Positions 23,542 to 34,050 of a DNA stretch of 64,000 bases are shown here, one piece after another. A program made the translations under genes and the position numbers. Origin of the DNA: Pseudodesulfovibrio indicus (lineage in GTDB: Bacteria; Desulfobacterota; Desulfovibrionia; Desulfovibrionales; Desulfovibrionaceae); NCBI RefSeq assembly GCF_001563225.1, contig NZ_CP014206.1:3449486-3513485 (forward strand), given 5' to 3'. Under the pieces are notes generated by a model that ran no database searches, was not told the DNA's origin, and saw nothing but the letters and a program-made list of their open reading frames with translations. How positions within the stretch are numbered: position 1 is the stretch's first letter; every line of letters starts with the position of its first letter.

Positions 23542-24408
23542 ATGGAACGCGCCACCCTCATTGCCCCGGCCAAGATCAACCTGCACCTGCGCATCGTCGG
23601 CCTGCGGGACGACGGCTACCACGAGCTGGAGACCTTGTTCCACCCCGTGGCCGAGCCGTGCGACCTGCTGGAGATCGAGCCCGCCCCGGACGGCGGGTTC
23701 GAACTGCAATGTCCGGGCAACCCCGAGCTGGAGACCGACTCCAACCTGATCCGCAAGGCGTGGCTGGCCTTTGGCGAGGCCACCGGTTTTCGCCCCGGCC
23801 TGCGCATCACCCTGACCAAGCGCATCCCCATGGGCGGGGGGCTCGGCGGGGGCAGCTCCGACGCGGCGGCCCTGCTCCGCTTCCTCAACCGCGAGGCGGG
23901 CGACAAGGCCCTCGACGAAGACGCCCTGAACGCGCTGGCAGCCGGACTCGGCGCGGACGTTCCCTTTTTTCTCCAGGACGGCCCGGCCTGGGCCACGGGC
24001 ATCGGCGAGCAGTTGGTCCCGGCCGAGGTGGACCTGTCCGGGGCAACCCTGGTCATCGTCTGCCCCGACGTCCACGTGAACACGGCCTGGGCCTTCCGCG
24101 CCTGGGACAAAAAATACGCGGCCGCCAATGCCCATGATTCCTTGACATCCGCGAGGCGGAATACTAAGAATCCTTCTCCCGTTTCGGCCGGGGACATGGC
24201 GAACGACTTCGAGCCGGTGGTGTTCGAAGAGTTCCCAACCCTCGGGGAGATAAAGGAAAAACTCCTCTCCCTGGGAGCCGAAAAAGCCGCCATGAGCGGC
24301 TCGGGAGCCTCCCTGTTCGGAGTATTCCGGGACAGGGGTTCTGCCATGTCCGCAGTCCGGGCTCTCGAATCGATGGGACTTGAAATTTTCCAGGTGGACT
24401 GCCCCTAG
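23542..24408 (+). CDS. ispE: 4-diphosphocytidyl-2-C-methyl-D-erythritol kinase
   Basis: This GHMP kinase carries out the ATP-dependent step of the MEP isoprenoid pathway. Seen in the 288-residue sequence: the PAKINLHLRIVG start, the ATP loop PMGGGLGGGSSDAAALL, the catalytic Asp in GADVPFFL and the C-terminal SGSGASLFG motif. Length and start are typical. The ribosome site before ATG 23542 is weak. A 380-bp gap separates it from tRNA-Gln. Confidence 0.95.
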   Translation: MERATLIAPAKINLHLRIVGLRDDGYHELETLFHPVAEPCDLLEIEPAPDGGFELQCPGNPELETDSNLIRKAWLAFGEATGFRPGLRITLTKRIPMGGGLGGGSSDAAALLRFLNREAGDKALDEDALNALAAGLGADVPFFLQDGPAWATGIGEQLVPAEVDLSGATLVIVCPDVHVNTAWAFRAWDKKYAAANAHDSLTSARRNTKNPSPVSAGDMANDFEPVVFEEFPTLGEIKEKLLSLGAEKAAMSGSGASLFGVFRDRGSAMSAVRALESMGLEIFQVDCP

Positions 24409-24788
24409 GGGCAAGAAACCCGAAAGTGGCCGGGCCACGGGCACCTTCCACCATCCGATGAGGACCAGGAAGAGCCCGCAGCCCAAAGCGCAAGCGCCTT
24501 TGCCGCCCCGGCGGCGAACAGCACCGCCCACTCTCCGACACCTCCCCCGCCGACGACGAATGCATGCAAAGCATGCCTTCGAAAAGGCGACCCAAGCCGG
24601 GTACGGGAGAAAAATGTCGAGGAGCGGTCGGGCGCGAGGCGCAAGCGCAAGGCGGGACCGCCGCGTATCTCAATACGCAAGGGTCCGGCTAGCGCGCAGC
24701 ACGCCTAAGGTGTAAGGTCTTCTAAGCGAACGAGTTCGCTAAGAATTCACTTAACGAAGCGATCGGCCGCTTCTCGACATTTTTTCGT
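24409..24788 (+). other. GC-rich gap between ispE and tRNA-Gln, no gene seen
   Basis: No convincing reading frame or known RNA motif is visible. It holds several short perfect hairpins, for example GCATGC-AAA-GCATGC at 24562-24576, and a stretch rich in GGCGC. It may be a leader or an unidentified RNA. I looked for RNase P RNA, tmRNA and SRP RNA signatures and did not find them. Confidence 0.4.
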
Positions 24789-24863
24789 TGGGGCGTCGTC
24801 AAGTGGTAAGACATCAGGTTTTGGTCCTGACATTCGAGGGTTCGAATCCTTCCGCCCCAGCCA
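24789..24863 (+). tRNA. tRNA-Gln(UUG)
   Basis: This 75-nt sequence has acceptor TGGGGCG/CGCCCCA, the anticodon stem TCAGG/CCTGA with loop TTTTGGT (anticodon TTG), T loop TTCGAAT and encoded CCA. It lies directly before prs, an order seen in related bacteria. Confidence 0.95.
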
Positions 24864-24893
24864 GAATTTACAACCACTGCATAGAGGATAGTC

Positions 24894-25832
24894 ATGCACG
24901 GTGAATTGAAGATCATCAGCGGGTCCGCGAGCCCGCAACTGGCCGACGCCATCTGTGAGCACCTCGGGACCAAGGCCTCTCCGGTCCTGCGCGAGCGTTT
25001 CTCCGACGGCGAAATCCGGATCGAGATCGGCGAGAACGTGCGCGGCGACGATGTCTTCGTCGTCCAGCCCACCTGCTCCCCGGTCAACTTCCACCTCATG
25101 GAGCTGTGCCTGATGCTGGATGCGCTCAAGCGCGCCAGCGCCTCCCGCGTGACCGCAGTGGTTCCCTATTTCGGCTACGCGCGCCAGGACCGCAAGGTCG
25201 TACCCCGCGCGCCCATCTCCGCCAAGCTCGTGGCCGACCTGCTGTCCACCGCGGGCATGCAGCGGCTGGTGACCATCGACCTGCACGCCGGACAGATCCA
25301 GGGCTTCTTCAACTGCCCGGTGGACAACCTGTTCGCCGCGCCCGTGCTCATCGAGCAGCTGCGCGACCGGGACGACGACTTCGTCATCATCTCCCCGGAC
25401 GCCGGCGGCGTGGAGCGCGCCCGCGCCTACGCCAAGCGCCTCGGCGCGACCCTGGCCATCGTGGACAAGCGCCGCGACGCGCCCAACCAGGCCAAGGCCA
25501 TGCACATCATCGGCGACGTCAAGGACAAGGTGGCCGTGGTCATCGACGACATGATCGACACCGCCGGGACCATGTGCGCCGCGGCCAACGTGATCATGGA
25601 GAACGGGGCCAAGGACGTCCTGGCCTGCGCCACCCACCCGGTCCTGTCCGGCCCGGCCTGCCAGCGGCTGGAACAGTCCGCCTTCTCCGAGGTGGTCGTC
25701 ACCGACACCATCCCCCTGGGCGACAAGCAGGACCAGTGCAGCAAGCTGAAGCAGCGCTCCGTGGCCTCCCTGCTGGCCAAGGCGATCAACAACGTGCACA
25801 CGGAATCTTCGGTTTCCGTGCTGTTTGTATAA
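24894..25832 (+). CDS. prs: Ribose-phosphate pyrophosphokinase
   Basis: The enzyme makes PRPP from ribose 5-phosphate and ATP for nucleotide, His and Trp synthesis. The 312-residue sequence shows the expected blocks: [16 protein letters not shown], the flexible catalytic loop [17 protein letters not shown], and the PRPP-binding loop [16 protein letters not shown] 24894 follows AGAGGA. It is followed by rplY 100 bp downstream. Confidence 0.97.
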   Translation: MHGELKIISGSASPQLADAICEHLGTKASPVLRERFSDGEIRIEIGENVRGDDVFVVQPTCSPVNFHLMELCLMLDALKRASASRVTAVVPYFGYARQDRKVVPRAPISAKLVADLLSTAGMQRLVTIDLHAGQIQGFFNCPVDNLFAAPVLIEQLRDRDDDFVIISPDAGGVERARAYAKRLGATLAIVDKRRDAPNQAKAMHIIGDVKDKVAVVIDDMIDTAGTMCAAANVIMENGAKDVLACATHPVLSGPACQRLEQSAFSEVVVTDTIPLGDKQDQCSKLKQRSVASLLAKAINNVHTESSVSVLFV

Positions 25833-25932
25833 GGCATTCCCGGAACCGGCGGCCTGGCCCCGGTCCACAACCGTTTAAAGCGCGAGCGTCCGTCCATGGT
25901 GGGCGGCCAGGGCGTAACAAGGAGAAACTACT

Positions 25933-26553
25933 ATGGCAGAACTGCTGAAACTGAACGTTCAGGAACGCACCCAGCTGGGCAAGGGCCCCAACCGCCGTCT
26001 CCGTGCCACCGGCATGGTCCCCGGCGTGTACTACGATTCCAAGGGCGCCAACATCCCGGTCAAGGTCGAGATGGTTCCCCTGCAGAAGGCCTTCGCCGCC
26101 GTCGGCAACGCCCAGGTGTTCGAGCTGGTGCTCGAGCGCGGCGGCAAGACCGAGGCCATGCCCGCCCTGATCTGGCGGCTGCGCAACGAGCCGGTCAAGG
26201 GCTTCCCCGAGCACGTCGACTTCTTCGGCGTTGACCTGTCCAAGGAGCTGAAGGTCGCCGTCCACTTCGAGATCGTCGGCAACTCCAAGGGCGTCAAGCT
26301 CGGCGGCACGCTGGAGCAGTACCGCGACCACATCGAGGTCATCTGCAAGCCCATGGATATCCCCGAGTCCATCGTCATCGACATCACCGAGATGGACGTC
26401 ATGGATTCCGTCCACATCGAGGACGTGGTCTTCCCCGAAGGCGTCACCCCGGTGTTCGACGAGAACTACGCCGTGCTGTCCATTGCCGCCAAGCACGAGG
26501 ATGAAGACGGCGAGGAAGGCGAGGAAGAGGCCGGAGAAACCGAGACCGAGTAA
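25933..26553 (+). CDS. rplY: 50S ribosomal protein L25 / general stress protein Ctc
   Basis: The 206-residue long form (Ctc/TL5 type) has the N-terminal 5S-rRNA-binding L25 domain (TQLGKGPNRRLRATGMVPGV, the ALIWRLRNEPVKGF strand) and a C-terminal TL5-like beta domain, with a very acidic tail. It binds 5S rRNA in the large subunit. CAAGGAG precedes ATG 25933. It is followed by a strong terminator. Confidence 0.95.
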   Translation: MAELLKLNVQERTQLGKGPNRRLRATGMVPGVYYDSKGANIPVKVEMVPLQKAFAAVGNAQVFELVLERGGKTEAMPALIWRLRNEPVKGFPEHVDFFGVDLSKELKVAVHFEIVGNSKGVKLGGTLEQYRDHIEVICKPMDIPESIVIDITEMDVMDSVHIEDVVFPEGVTPVFDENYAVLSIAAKHEDEDGEEGEEEAGETETE

Positions 26554-26576
26554 CTCGGGTCACCAAACGACATCAC

Positions 26577-26613
26577 ATCCCGGAGCGCGATGTCGTGCTC
26601 CGGGATTTTTTTT
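26577..26613 (+). terminator. Intrinsic terminator after rplY
   Basis: ATCCCGGAGC pairs with GCTCCGGGAT around a 10-nt loop, followed by eight T. Confidence 0.93.
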
Positions 26614-26678
26614 GCGTCCAGAGCAAGAGGCTGGTAGCCTTCTGGACAACGCACCGGAAACAGGATGGAACCGCGAGA

Positions 26679-27296
26679 ATGGACTATAAAGGCGCCATAG
26701 TCGGGCTGGGCAATCCGGGCCCCAAGTACGAGTCGACCCGCCACAACGCCGGGTTCATGCTGGTGGACCATCTGCTCGCCCTGGGCGGGGAGCGCCAGTC
26801 CATGCGGCTGGAAAAGCTGGACGAGTCCGGCGACTACGAGCTGTGGCGGTGCAAGTTCGCCGGGGCCTACCGGCTGCTGGCCAAGCCCATGACCTACATG
26901 AACCTGAGCGGCAAGGCCGTGTCCAAGATCTGCGGCCGCCACGGGCTCGCCGCCCGCGACATCGTGGTCGTCCACGACGAGCTGGACCTGCCCGTTGGGC
27001 GAATGAAGTTCAAGCTCGGCGGTGGCAACAACGGCCACAACGGGCTGGCCTCCATCCAGGAGTCCCTCGGCACCCCGGACTTCTACCGGCTGCGGCTGGG
27101 CATCGGCCGCCCCGATGATCAGTACAAGCCGATCACCGACTGGGTGCTGGAGCCTTTCGGCCCGGAATCCGCCCCGGCCCTGCCCGAGATCATCGCCCAC
27201 GCGGCCAAGGGATTGGACCTGTTCTTCAGGCGGGGAATGGGATTTGCGCAGCAGCACGTCAACGCATTCTCCCTGCAAAAAGAAGAAGCGGAGTAA
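26679..27296 (+). CDS. pth: Peptidyl-tRNA hydrolase
   Basis: It recycles tRNA from drop-off peptidyl-tRNA. The 205-residue protein shows the family signature: AIVGLGNPGPKYESTRHNAG with the catalytic His, MTYMNLSG with the binding Asn, VVHDELDLPVG with the catalytic Asp, and GGGNNGHNGL. ATG 26679 is chosen because the conserved start follows it at once; the region upstream is terminator sequence. Its own promoter must lie in the short gap or readthrough must occur. Confidence 0.95.
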   Translation: MDYKGAIVGLGNPGPKYESTRHNAGFMLVDHLLALGGERQSMRLEKLDESGDYELWRCKFAGAYRLLAKPMTYMNLSGKAVSKICGRHGLAARDIVVVHDELDLPVGRMKFKLGGGNNGHNGLASIQESLGTPDFYRLRLGIGRPDDQYKPITDWVLEPFGPESAPALPEIIAHAAKGLDLFFRRGMGFAQQHVNAFSLQKEEAE

Positions 27297-27378
27297 TCGT
27301 GGACTCTTCCCGCCCTTTCCGATATAATGTCCTTCTGTCGCATCGAATTTGGTAGTTTTTTCAAGAACTGAGGTCCAA

Positions 27379-27894
27379 GTGTTCAAGGTCAATGAGTTGG
27401 TTGTGTATCCCTCCCAGGGAGTGGGCCGCGTCGAGCGTGTCGAATCCCAGGAGATTGGCGGCGTGAGAGCCGATTTTTACATAGTCCGTATCTTGAGCAA
27501 CAACGTGACCCTCATGGTTCCCGTGGCCAACGCCAAGAACGTGGGCCTGCGCTCCGTCTGTCCCGCCGCCACCGGCACCGAGATCTTCGAATCCCTGAAT
27601 GACCGCACCGGGTTCACCGGCTACACCGGCCAGAACTGGAACCGCCGCTACCGCGAGTACTCCGAGAAGCTCAAGAGCGGCGATCTGTCCGACGTGGCCT
27701 ACGTGCTCAAGGAACTCTTTCTGATCGGCAAGGACAAGGAGCTCTCTTTCGGCGAGCGCCGCCTGCTCGAACAGGCCATGGGGCTGGTCTCCATGGAACT
27801 CGCCTACTCCCTGGACCGCGATCAGGAGGACATCAAGGCCGACATCAACGAGATGTTCGCCGATGTCATCGCCGCCCAGGAGAAAAACGACTAG
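27379..27894 (+). CDS. carD: CarD/CdnL family transcription factor
   Basis: The 171-residue protein has the RNAP-interacting CarD_TRCF domain at its start (NELVVYPSQGVGRVERVE, then VTLMVPVANA) and a helical C-terminal DNA-binding domain. The family binds the RNAP beta subunit and stabilises open complexes, in particular at rRNA promoters. The start is GTG 27379 with GAGG upstream. It precedes rho in the same direction, separated by a 291-bp leader. Confidence 0.92.
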   Translation: MFKVNELVVYPSQGVGRVERVESQEIGGVRADFYIVRILSNNVTLMVPVANAKNVGLRSVCPAATGTEIFESLNDRTGFTGYTGQNWNRRYREYSEKLKSGDLSDVAYVLKELFLIGKDKELSFGERRLLEQAMGLVSMELAYSLDRDQEDIKADINEMFADVIAAQEKND

Positions 27895-28185
27895 CAGGGC
27901 TTGTCAAGGACCTCCGATTGAGGTAACTGCCAATTCGTGCCGCATCGCGGCTAGCTCAGATCATCCCACTCCCACTTGGCTTTTTTGACGTTCAGAGGCT
28001 GTTAGCGCAACTTCAACGAGAGGTTTTCTCCCGTCTTCACACCCCGAACCCGCCGACCGTGCAGGTTCGCCCGCGCCTACCCGAGGCCGCAGAGCCGAAA
28101 GGCAGCGGCGCACAACGCTTCTTGAGCCCGCAACTAGCAGTTTTGTTTCTATATTTGTTAAAACCTTCAACACAAATTTCCGCAC
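27895..28185 (+). promoter_or_regulatory. rho leader region
   Basis: The 291-bp gap holds short hairpins (CCTC-CGATT-GAGG at 27911-27923, GCCGC-ATC-GCGGC at 27939-27951), a CT-rich middle and an AT-rich stretch just before rho. Rho is autoregulated through its leader in other bacteria, so this may be a Rho-sensitive leader; that is inference. No gene is seen, and rho lacks a clear ribosome site. Confidence 0.35.
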
Positions 28186-29556
<1,371 letters not shown>

Positions 29557-29581
29557 CCGGTCCCTGTTCACGACCTTTACG

Positions 29582-29610
29582 GGCGCGTCCTCCGGGGCGC
29601 GCCTTTTTTT
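29582..29610 (+). terminator. Intrinsic terminator after rho
   Basis: GGCGCG pairs with CGCGCC around a 10-nt loop, followed by seven T. Confidence 0.85.
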
Positions 29611-29665
29611 GTGCAAAATGGCGCCGGTGGTTGCCTTGACCCGCCAAATGATTACTATGATCGCC

Positions 29666-31102
29666 ATGCGCACTCCCCTTGCCGTCCTCCCCGCCCTGCT
29701 GGCCGCCCTGCTTCTGGTGGTCGCGCCCGCCACCAGCGCGCGCGCCGACCTTCTGGGCGACAAGCTCACCCTGCGCGACGAGAACAAGATGGGCCGGGAG
29801 TTCGACACCATCATCCGCAGCCAGATGCCCATGGTCGGCGACACCTACATCACCGACTACGTGGCCGAGGTGGTGACCCGCGTGGTCACCGGCAAGCGGC
29901 CCATGCCCTACCAGATCAAGAGCGCGGTCATCGCCAACCCCCTGATCAACGCCTTCGCCATTCCCGGCGGGTTCATCTATATCTTCACCGGCCTGATCCA
30001 GGACGTGGAGACCGAATCCCAGCTGGCCGGGGTCGTGGCCCACGAGCTTGCGCACGTCTCCCAGCGGCATGTGGTCAACCGTCTGGAGAAACAGAAAAAG
30101 ATTTCCCTGCTCTCCACGGCGGGCATCCTCGCCGGAGTGCTCCTCGGCGTGGCCACGGGCGGGTCCTCCGGCGCCGCCGCCGGACAGGCCCTGATGATCG
30201 GCTCCTCGGGCGTGGCCACGGCGGCCATGCTCCACTACTCCCAGGAAGACGAGCGCGAGGCGGACCAGGTGGGCATGAACTCCCTGGTCAAGGCCGGCTA
30301 CAACCCCGAGGGTATGCCCCAGACCTTCGAGATCATGCTCAAGAACAAGTGGTACGACTCCAGCTCCTCCATGCCGAGCTACCTGTCCACCCACCCCGGC
30401 ACCGAGGAGCGCATCGGCTACCTCAACGACCGCATCGCGCGCATGCCGACCGAATTCACCACGCGCAAGGACGACAACACCCGGCTCAAGCGGGTCCAGG
30501 TTCTGGTCCGCTCCCGCATGTCCCCGGCCAACACCGCTCTGGCCTATTGGGACGACATGAAGCAGGCCGACTACACGGCCATGGACTGGGTCGGGCGCGG
30601 CGTCACCCTGGAACGGCTCAAGCGCATCGAAGAAGCCCAGAAGGCGTTCGACAGCGCGCTGGCCATGGACCGCAACGACCAGCTGGTGGTTCGCGAGGCG
30701 GGCATCTTCTACTTCAAGACCGGACGCCCGGACCAGGCCCTGCCTCTGCTCCAGCAGGCGGCCATCATGAACCAACGGGACGCCATGGCCCTCTTCTACC
30801 TGGCCCGCCTCCAGGCCGAGGCCAAGCAGTACGGCCAGGCCGCCAAGAACATGACCAAGGTCAACGAACTGGTGCCCGAGGACTGGGAGGTCCACCAGCA
30901 CCTGGGCATGATCCTCGGCGAGTCCGGCGACGCCTTTTCCGGCAACCTCCACCTGGCCTATTCCGGGGTCTACTCCATGGACCTGGGCAAGGCCCGGCGG
31001 TACATGAACCAGGCCCAGGCGCTGGCCACCACCGAGGCCCAGAAAGAGCAGCTCCAGCAGCTGAGCGAGACCATCAAGACCCGGGCCGCGTTGAAGAAGT
31101 AG
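29666..31102 (+). CDS. Periplasmic M48 metalloprotease with TPR repeats (BepA-like)
   Basis: The 478-residue protein has a signal peptide (cleavage after SARA), an M48 peptidase domain and C-terminal TPR repeats. The zinc motif is HELAH near residue 126; the third ligand lies in EDEREADQVG. BepA-type proteases watch over outer-membrane protein and LptD assembly and degrade stalled ones. The start is uncertain: ATGs at 29648, 29657 and 29666 are in frame and none has a good ribosome site. I chose the last because it gives a clean signal peptide. Confidence 0.9.
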   Translation: MRTPLAVLPALLAALLLVVAPATSARADLLGDKLTLRDENKMGREFDTIIRSQMPMVGDTYITDYVAEVVTRVVTGKRPMPYQIKSAVIANPLINAFAIPGGFIYIFTGLIQDVETESQLAGVVAHELAHVSQRHVVNRLEKQKKISLLSTAGILAGVLLGVATGGSSGAAAGQALMIGSSGVATAAMLHYSQEDEREADQVGMNSLVKAGYNPEGMPQTFEIMLKNKWYDSSSSMPSYLSTHPGTEERIGYLNDRIARMPTEFTTRKDDNTRLKRVQVLVRSRMSPANTALAYWDDMKQADYTAMDWVGRGVTLERLKRIEEAQKAFDSALAMDRNDQLVVREAGIFYFKTGRPDQALPLLQQAAIMNQRDAMALFYLARLQAEAKQYGQAAKNMTKVNELVPEDWEVHQHLGMILGESGDAFSGNLHLAYSGVYSMDLGKARRYMNQAQALATTEAQKEQLQQLSETIKTRAALKK

Positions 31103-31168
31103 CGCACCCTTGTACACCGGGACTTTTTGGCGTAGGTTGCACTTTTTTCAAACAGGAACACCCAAGAC

Positions 31169-32152
31169 ATGATCGTCGTACGGACCATAAAGGACATCGC
31201 GGACGTCATTGCCGGGTCATGCGTGACCATCGGCAATTTCGACGGAGTCCACAAAGGCCACCAGAAACTCATCGAGCTGTGCTGCGAGCGCGCCAAGGCC
31301 AGGGACCTCATCAGCGTGGTCGTGACCTTCGACCCCCACCCCCTGCGGGTGCTGCGCAGCGACAAGACGCCGCCCTTCATCACCCTCACCGAGCAGAAGC
31401 TGGAGCTCCTCTCCCAGTTCGGGCCGCAGGTCTGTCTGCTGCTCAACTTCACCATGGACATGGCCAGGCTTTCGCCGGAGGAGTTCGTCAAGACCTACCT
31501 CCTCAACGGCCTGAACATGAAGGAGATGATCATCGGCTACGACTACCACCTGGGCAAGGGGCGGGCCGGGAACTTCGAGACCCTGACCGCGCTGGGCGAG
31601 AAGCACGGGTTCACCGTGGACCGGCTCGACCCGGTGACCATAGACAGCGCCGTGGTCTCCTCCACCCGCATCCGCGACCTGGTCCAGGCGGGCCACGTCT
31701 GGGCCGTGCGCCCGCTGCTCGGCCGGTTCTACCAGGTCAAGGGCGAGGTGGTGCACGGCATGAACCGGGGCGGCAAGCTGCTCGGTTTCCCCACCGCCAA
31801 CCTCAAGCTGGTGGACGAGCTGTTCCCCAAGCCCGGGGTCTACGCCATCTGGGCCGAGGTGGACAACAAGGTGTACGAGGGCGTGGCCAACATCGGCAAG
31901 AACCCGACCTTCGGCAACGACGCCCTGTCCGTGGAGGCCCATCTCCTCGACTTTTCCGGGGACATCTACGGGACCGACATCCGCGTGCACTTCGTGCAGC
32001 GCATCCGCGACGAAAAGAAATTCAACAGCCTGGACGAACTCAAGGACCGCATTGCCAAGGACGTGGAGCTGGGCCGCCAGATCCTCGCCCAGCCCGAAGC
32101 GGCCATCAAGGTGACCCGCCCGGACTTCGACAAGGGACCGGAGGTCAGATAG
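31169..32152 (+). CDS. ribF: Bifunctional riboflavin kinase / FAD synthetase
   Basis: It converts riboflavin to FMN and then FAD. The N-terminal nucleotidyltransferase shows VTIGNFDGVHKGHQKLI, the TFDPHP block and SSTRIR. The C-terminal kinase shows GKLLGFPTANL and the GVANIGKNPTFG block. The length, 327 residues, is typical. Its stop lies 4 bp before the ClC gene, and the GGAGG for that gene lies inside ribF, so both are co-expressed. Confidence 0.95.
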   Translation: MIVVRTIKDIADVIAGSCVTIGNFDGVHKGHQKLIELCCERAKARDLISVVVTFDPHPLRVLRSDKTPPFITLTEQKLELLSQFGPQVCLLLNFTMDMARLSPEEFVKTYLLNGLNMKEMIIGYDYHLGKGRAGNFETLTALGEKHGFTVDRLDPVTIDSAVVSSTRIRDLVQAGHVWAVRPLLGRFYQVKGEVVHGMNRGGKLLGFPTANLKLVDELFPKPGVYAIWAEVDNKVYEGVANIGKNPTFGNDALSVEAHLLDFSGDIYGTDIRVHFVQRIRDEKKFNSLDELKDRIAKDVELGRQILAQPEAAIKVTRPDFDKGPEVR

Positions 32153-32156
32153 TCGC

Positions 32157-34049
32157 ATGCCTTTTTCCGTCTTCACCCGCCTGATCAATTACTGGAAGGA
32201 TTTCGTCAAATCCTACCGTACGGTGACCGCCTTCCGCTGGCTGGTCATCGGCGTGCTGGTGGGCTGCCTGTCCGGCCTGGTGGCCGTGGGCTTCTTCTGG
32301 CTGGTGGAAGCGGGCAAGTTCTTCATCCAGCACCACCTGGCGGGCATCGTGGCCCCGGAACCCGCGGGCGAGGGCATCTTCGAGGGACAGGCCGGACAGT
32401 TCCGGCCCTGGATCATCCCGCTGTTCACCACCGGCACCGCCCTGCTGACCGGCTGGCTGGTCCAGACCTTCATCCCGGAGACCATGAACGGCGGCACCGA
32501 CGGCACCGACGCGACCATCAACGCCTTCCACAACCAGGGCGGCATCATCCGGGCGCGCGTGGCCATCATCCGCGGGCTGTGCTCGGTCCTGACCATCGCC
32601 TCGGGCGGCTCGGCGGGCCGCGAGGGCCCCATCACCCAGATGGGCGCGGGCGCGGGCTCCTGGCTGGCCAAGATTTTCGACATGTCCGCCAAGGAACGGC
32701 GCATGCTCCTGCTGTCCGGCGCGGCCGGAGGGCTGGGGGCCATCTTCCGCGCGCCCCTGGGCGGCGCGCTGACCGCCGTGGAGGTCATCTACCGCGAGGA
32801 CTTCGAGGCCGAGGCCATCCTGCCTTCGGTCATGAGCTCCGTGGTCTCCTACTCCATCTTCACCTTCTTCTACGGCACGGACCCCATCTTCGGCATACCG
32901 CGCTTCACCTTCCACGACCCGCGCGAGCTGATCTTCTACGGACTGCTCGCCTTTGTCTGCGCCGGGGTGGGCTGGCTGTACATCAAGACCTTCTACACCA
33001 TCAAATACCACATCTTCATCCCGCTGCGGGACAAGATCGGCCTGATCTGGTCCATGGGGCTGGGGGGGCTGGCCATGGGGCTCATCGGCATCGCCTACCC
33101 CTACACCGCCACCGACGGGCTGATCACCGGCGGCGTGCTCTCCGGCGGCTACGGCTGGCTCGAAATGGCCATCCTCGGCCAGATTCCGGCCCTGGGCATG
33201 TGCTACATCATCATCGGCAAGACCGTGGCCACCTCGGTGACCATCGGCTCCGGCATGTCCGGCGGCATGTTCGCGCCCGCCCTGTTCGTGGGCGGCATGT
33301 CCGGCGGCCTGGTGGGCAAGCTCGGCCACCACTTCTTCCCGGACATCGTCACCCAGCCGGGCGCGTACATCCTGGTCGGCATGGCCGCCTTCTTCGCGGG
33401 CGTGGCCAATGCGCCCATCGGCCCGCTGATCATGGTCACCGAGCTGACCCAGGGTTACGGGCTGCTCGCCCCGCTGATGCTCGCCTCGGCCCTGTGCATC
33501 GTGCTCGGCCGCAACTACTCGCTCTACGAGCACCAGGTGGAGAACAAGTTCGACTCCCCGGCCCACGCCGAGGACGCGACCATCAACATCCTGGAACAGA
33601 TGCACGTGACCGACTTCTACAACCCCGGCGACGTCATCGTGCTGGAGGAAGGCACCACCCTCAAGGCGCTGACCGACATCATCGCCAACTCGGACCAGTT
33701 CTATTTCCCGGTGCGCTCCAGCGAGGGCAAGTACGTGGGCATGGTCTCCATCCACAACGTCCGCAACTGGATGTTCGAGGAGGACCTGCACGAGCTGGTG
33801 GTGGTCCGCGACCTCATGTCCCGCCCGGTCTACGTCCGCCCGGACTACGACCTCTACCAGGCCCTGCTCCGGTTCGTGAACACGGACTACGGGCAGATTC
33901 CGGTGGTCGCCTCCACCGACACCTCGGACATCATCGGGTTGATCAACCGCGACGACGTGTTCCTGGCCTACGCCGAGGCCATAGCCGAAGTGAAGGGCGA
34001 GGCCGGACCGGCCAAGAAACTCCGACCGGCGGACATGGATACCCTCTAG
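32157..34049 (+). CDS. ClC family chloride channel/antiporter with CBS pair
   Basis: The 630-residue membrane protein has about ten hydrophobic segments followed by two CBS domains (about residues 480-610). Two ion-path motifs are canonical: GSAGREGP with the gating Glu, and GSGMSGGMFAP. The first selectivity motif, normally GxGxP, reads GGTDGTDATI and lacks the usual Ser and Pro, so anion preference may differ. The CBS pair suggests control by adenine nucleotides. It is coupled to ribF upstream and converges with a kinase gene 2 bp beyond its stop. Confidence 0.9.
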   Translation: MPFSVFTRLINYWKDFVKSYRTVTAFRWLVIGVLVGCLSGLVAVGFFWLVEAGKFFIQHHLAGIVAPEPAGEGIFEGQAGQFRPWIIPLFTTGTALLTGWLVQTFIPETMNGGTDGTDATINAFHNQGGIIRARVAIIRGLCSVLTIASGGSAGREGPITQMGAGAGSWLAKIFDMSAKERRMLLLSGAAGGLGAIFRAPLGGALTAVEVIYREDFEAEAILPSVMSSVVSYSIFTFFYGTDPIFGIPRFTFHDPRELIFYGLLAFVCAGVGWLYIKTFYTIKYHIFIPLRDKIGLIWSMGLGGLAMGLIGIAYPYTATDGLITGGVLSGGYGWLEMAILGQIPALGMCYIIIGKTVATSVTIGSGMSGGMFAPALFVGGMSGGLVGKLGHHFFPDIVTQPGAYILVGMAAFFAGVANAPIGPLIMVTELTQGYGLLAPLMLASALCIVLGRNYSLYEHQVENKFDSPAHAEDATINILEQMHVTDFYNPGDVIVLEEGTTLKALTDIIANSDQFYFPVRSSEGKYVGMVSIHNVRNWMFEEDLHELVVVRDLMSRPVYVRPDYDLYQALLRFVNTDYGQIPVVASTDTSDIIGLINRDDVFLAYAEAIAEVKGEAGPAKKLRPADMDTL

Positions 34050-34050
34050 A

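Noticed and set aside
21984..23594. Long open frame on the minus strand over degP
   Set aside because: It is a shadow of a GC-rich gene with strong codon bias on the plus strand; it has no start signal and its sequence is low-complexity in Gly, Val and His.
24409..24788. A housekeeping RNA (RNase P, tmRNA or SRP RNA) between ispE and tRNA-Gln
   Set aside because: None of the conserved sequence signatures could be found; only generic GC hairpins are visible.
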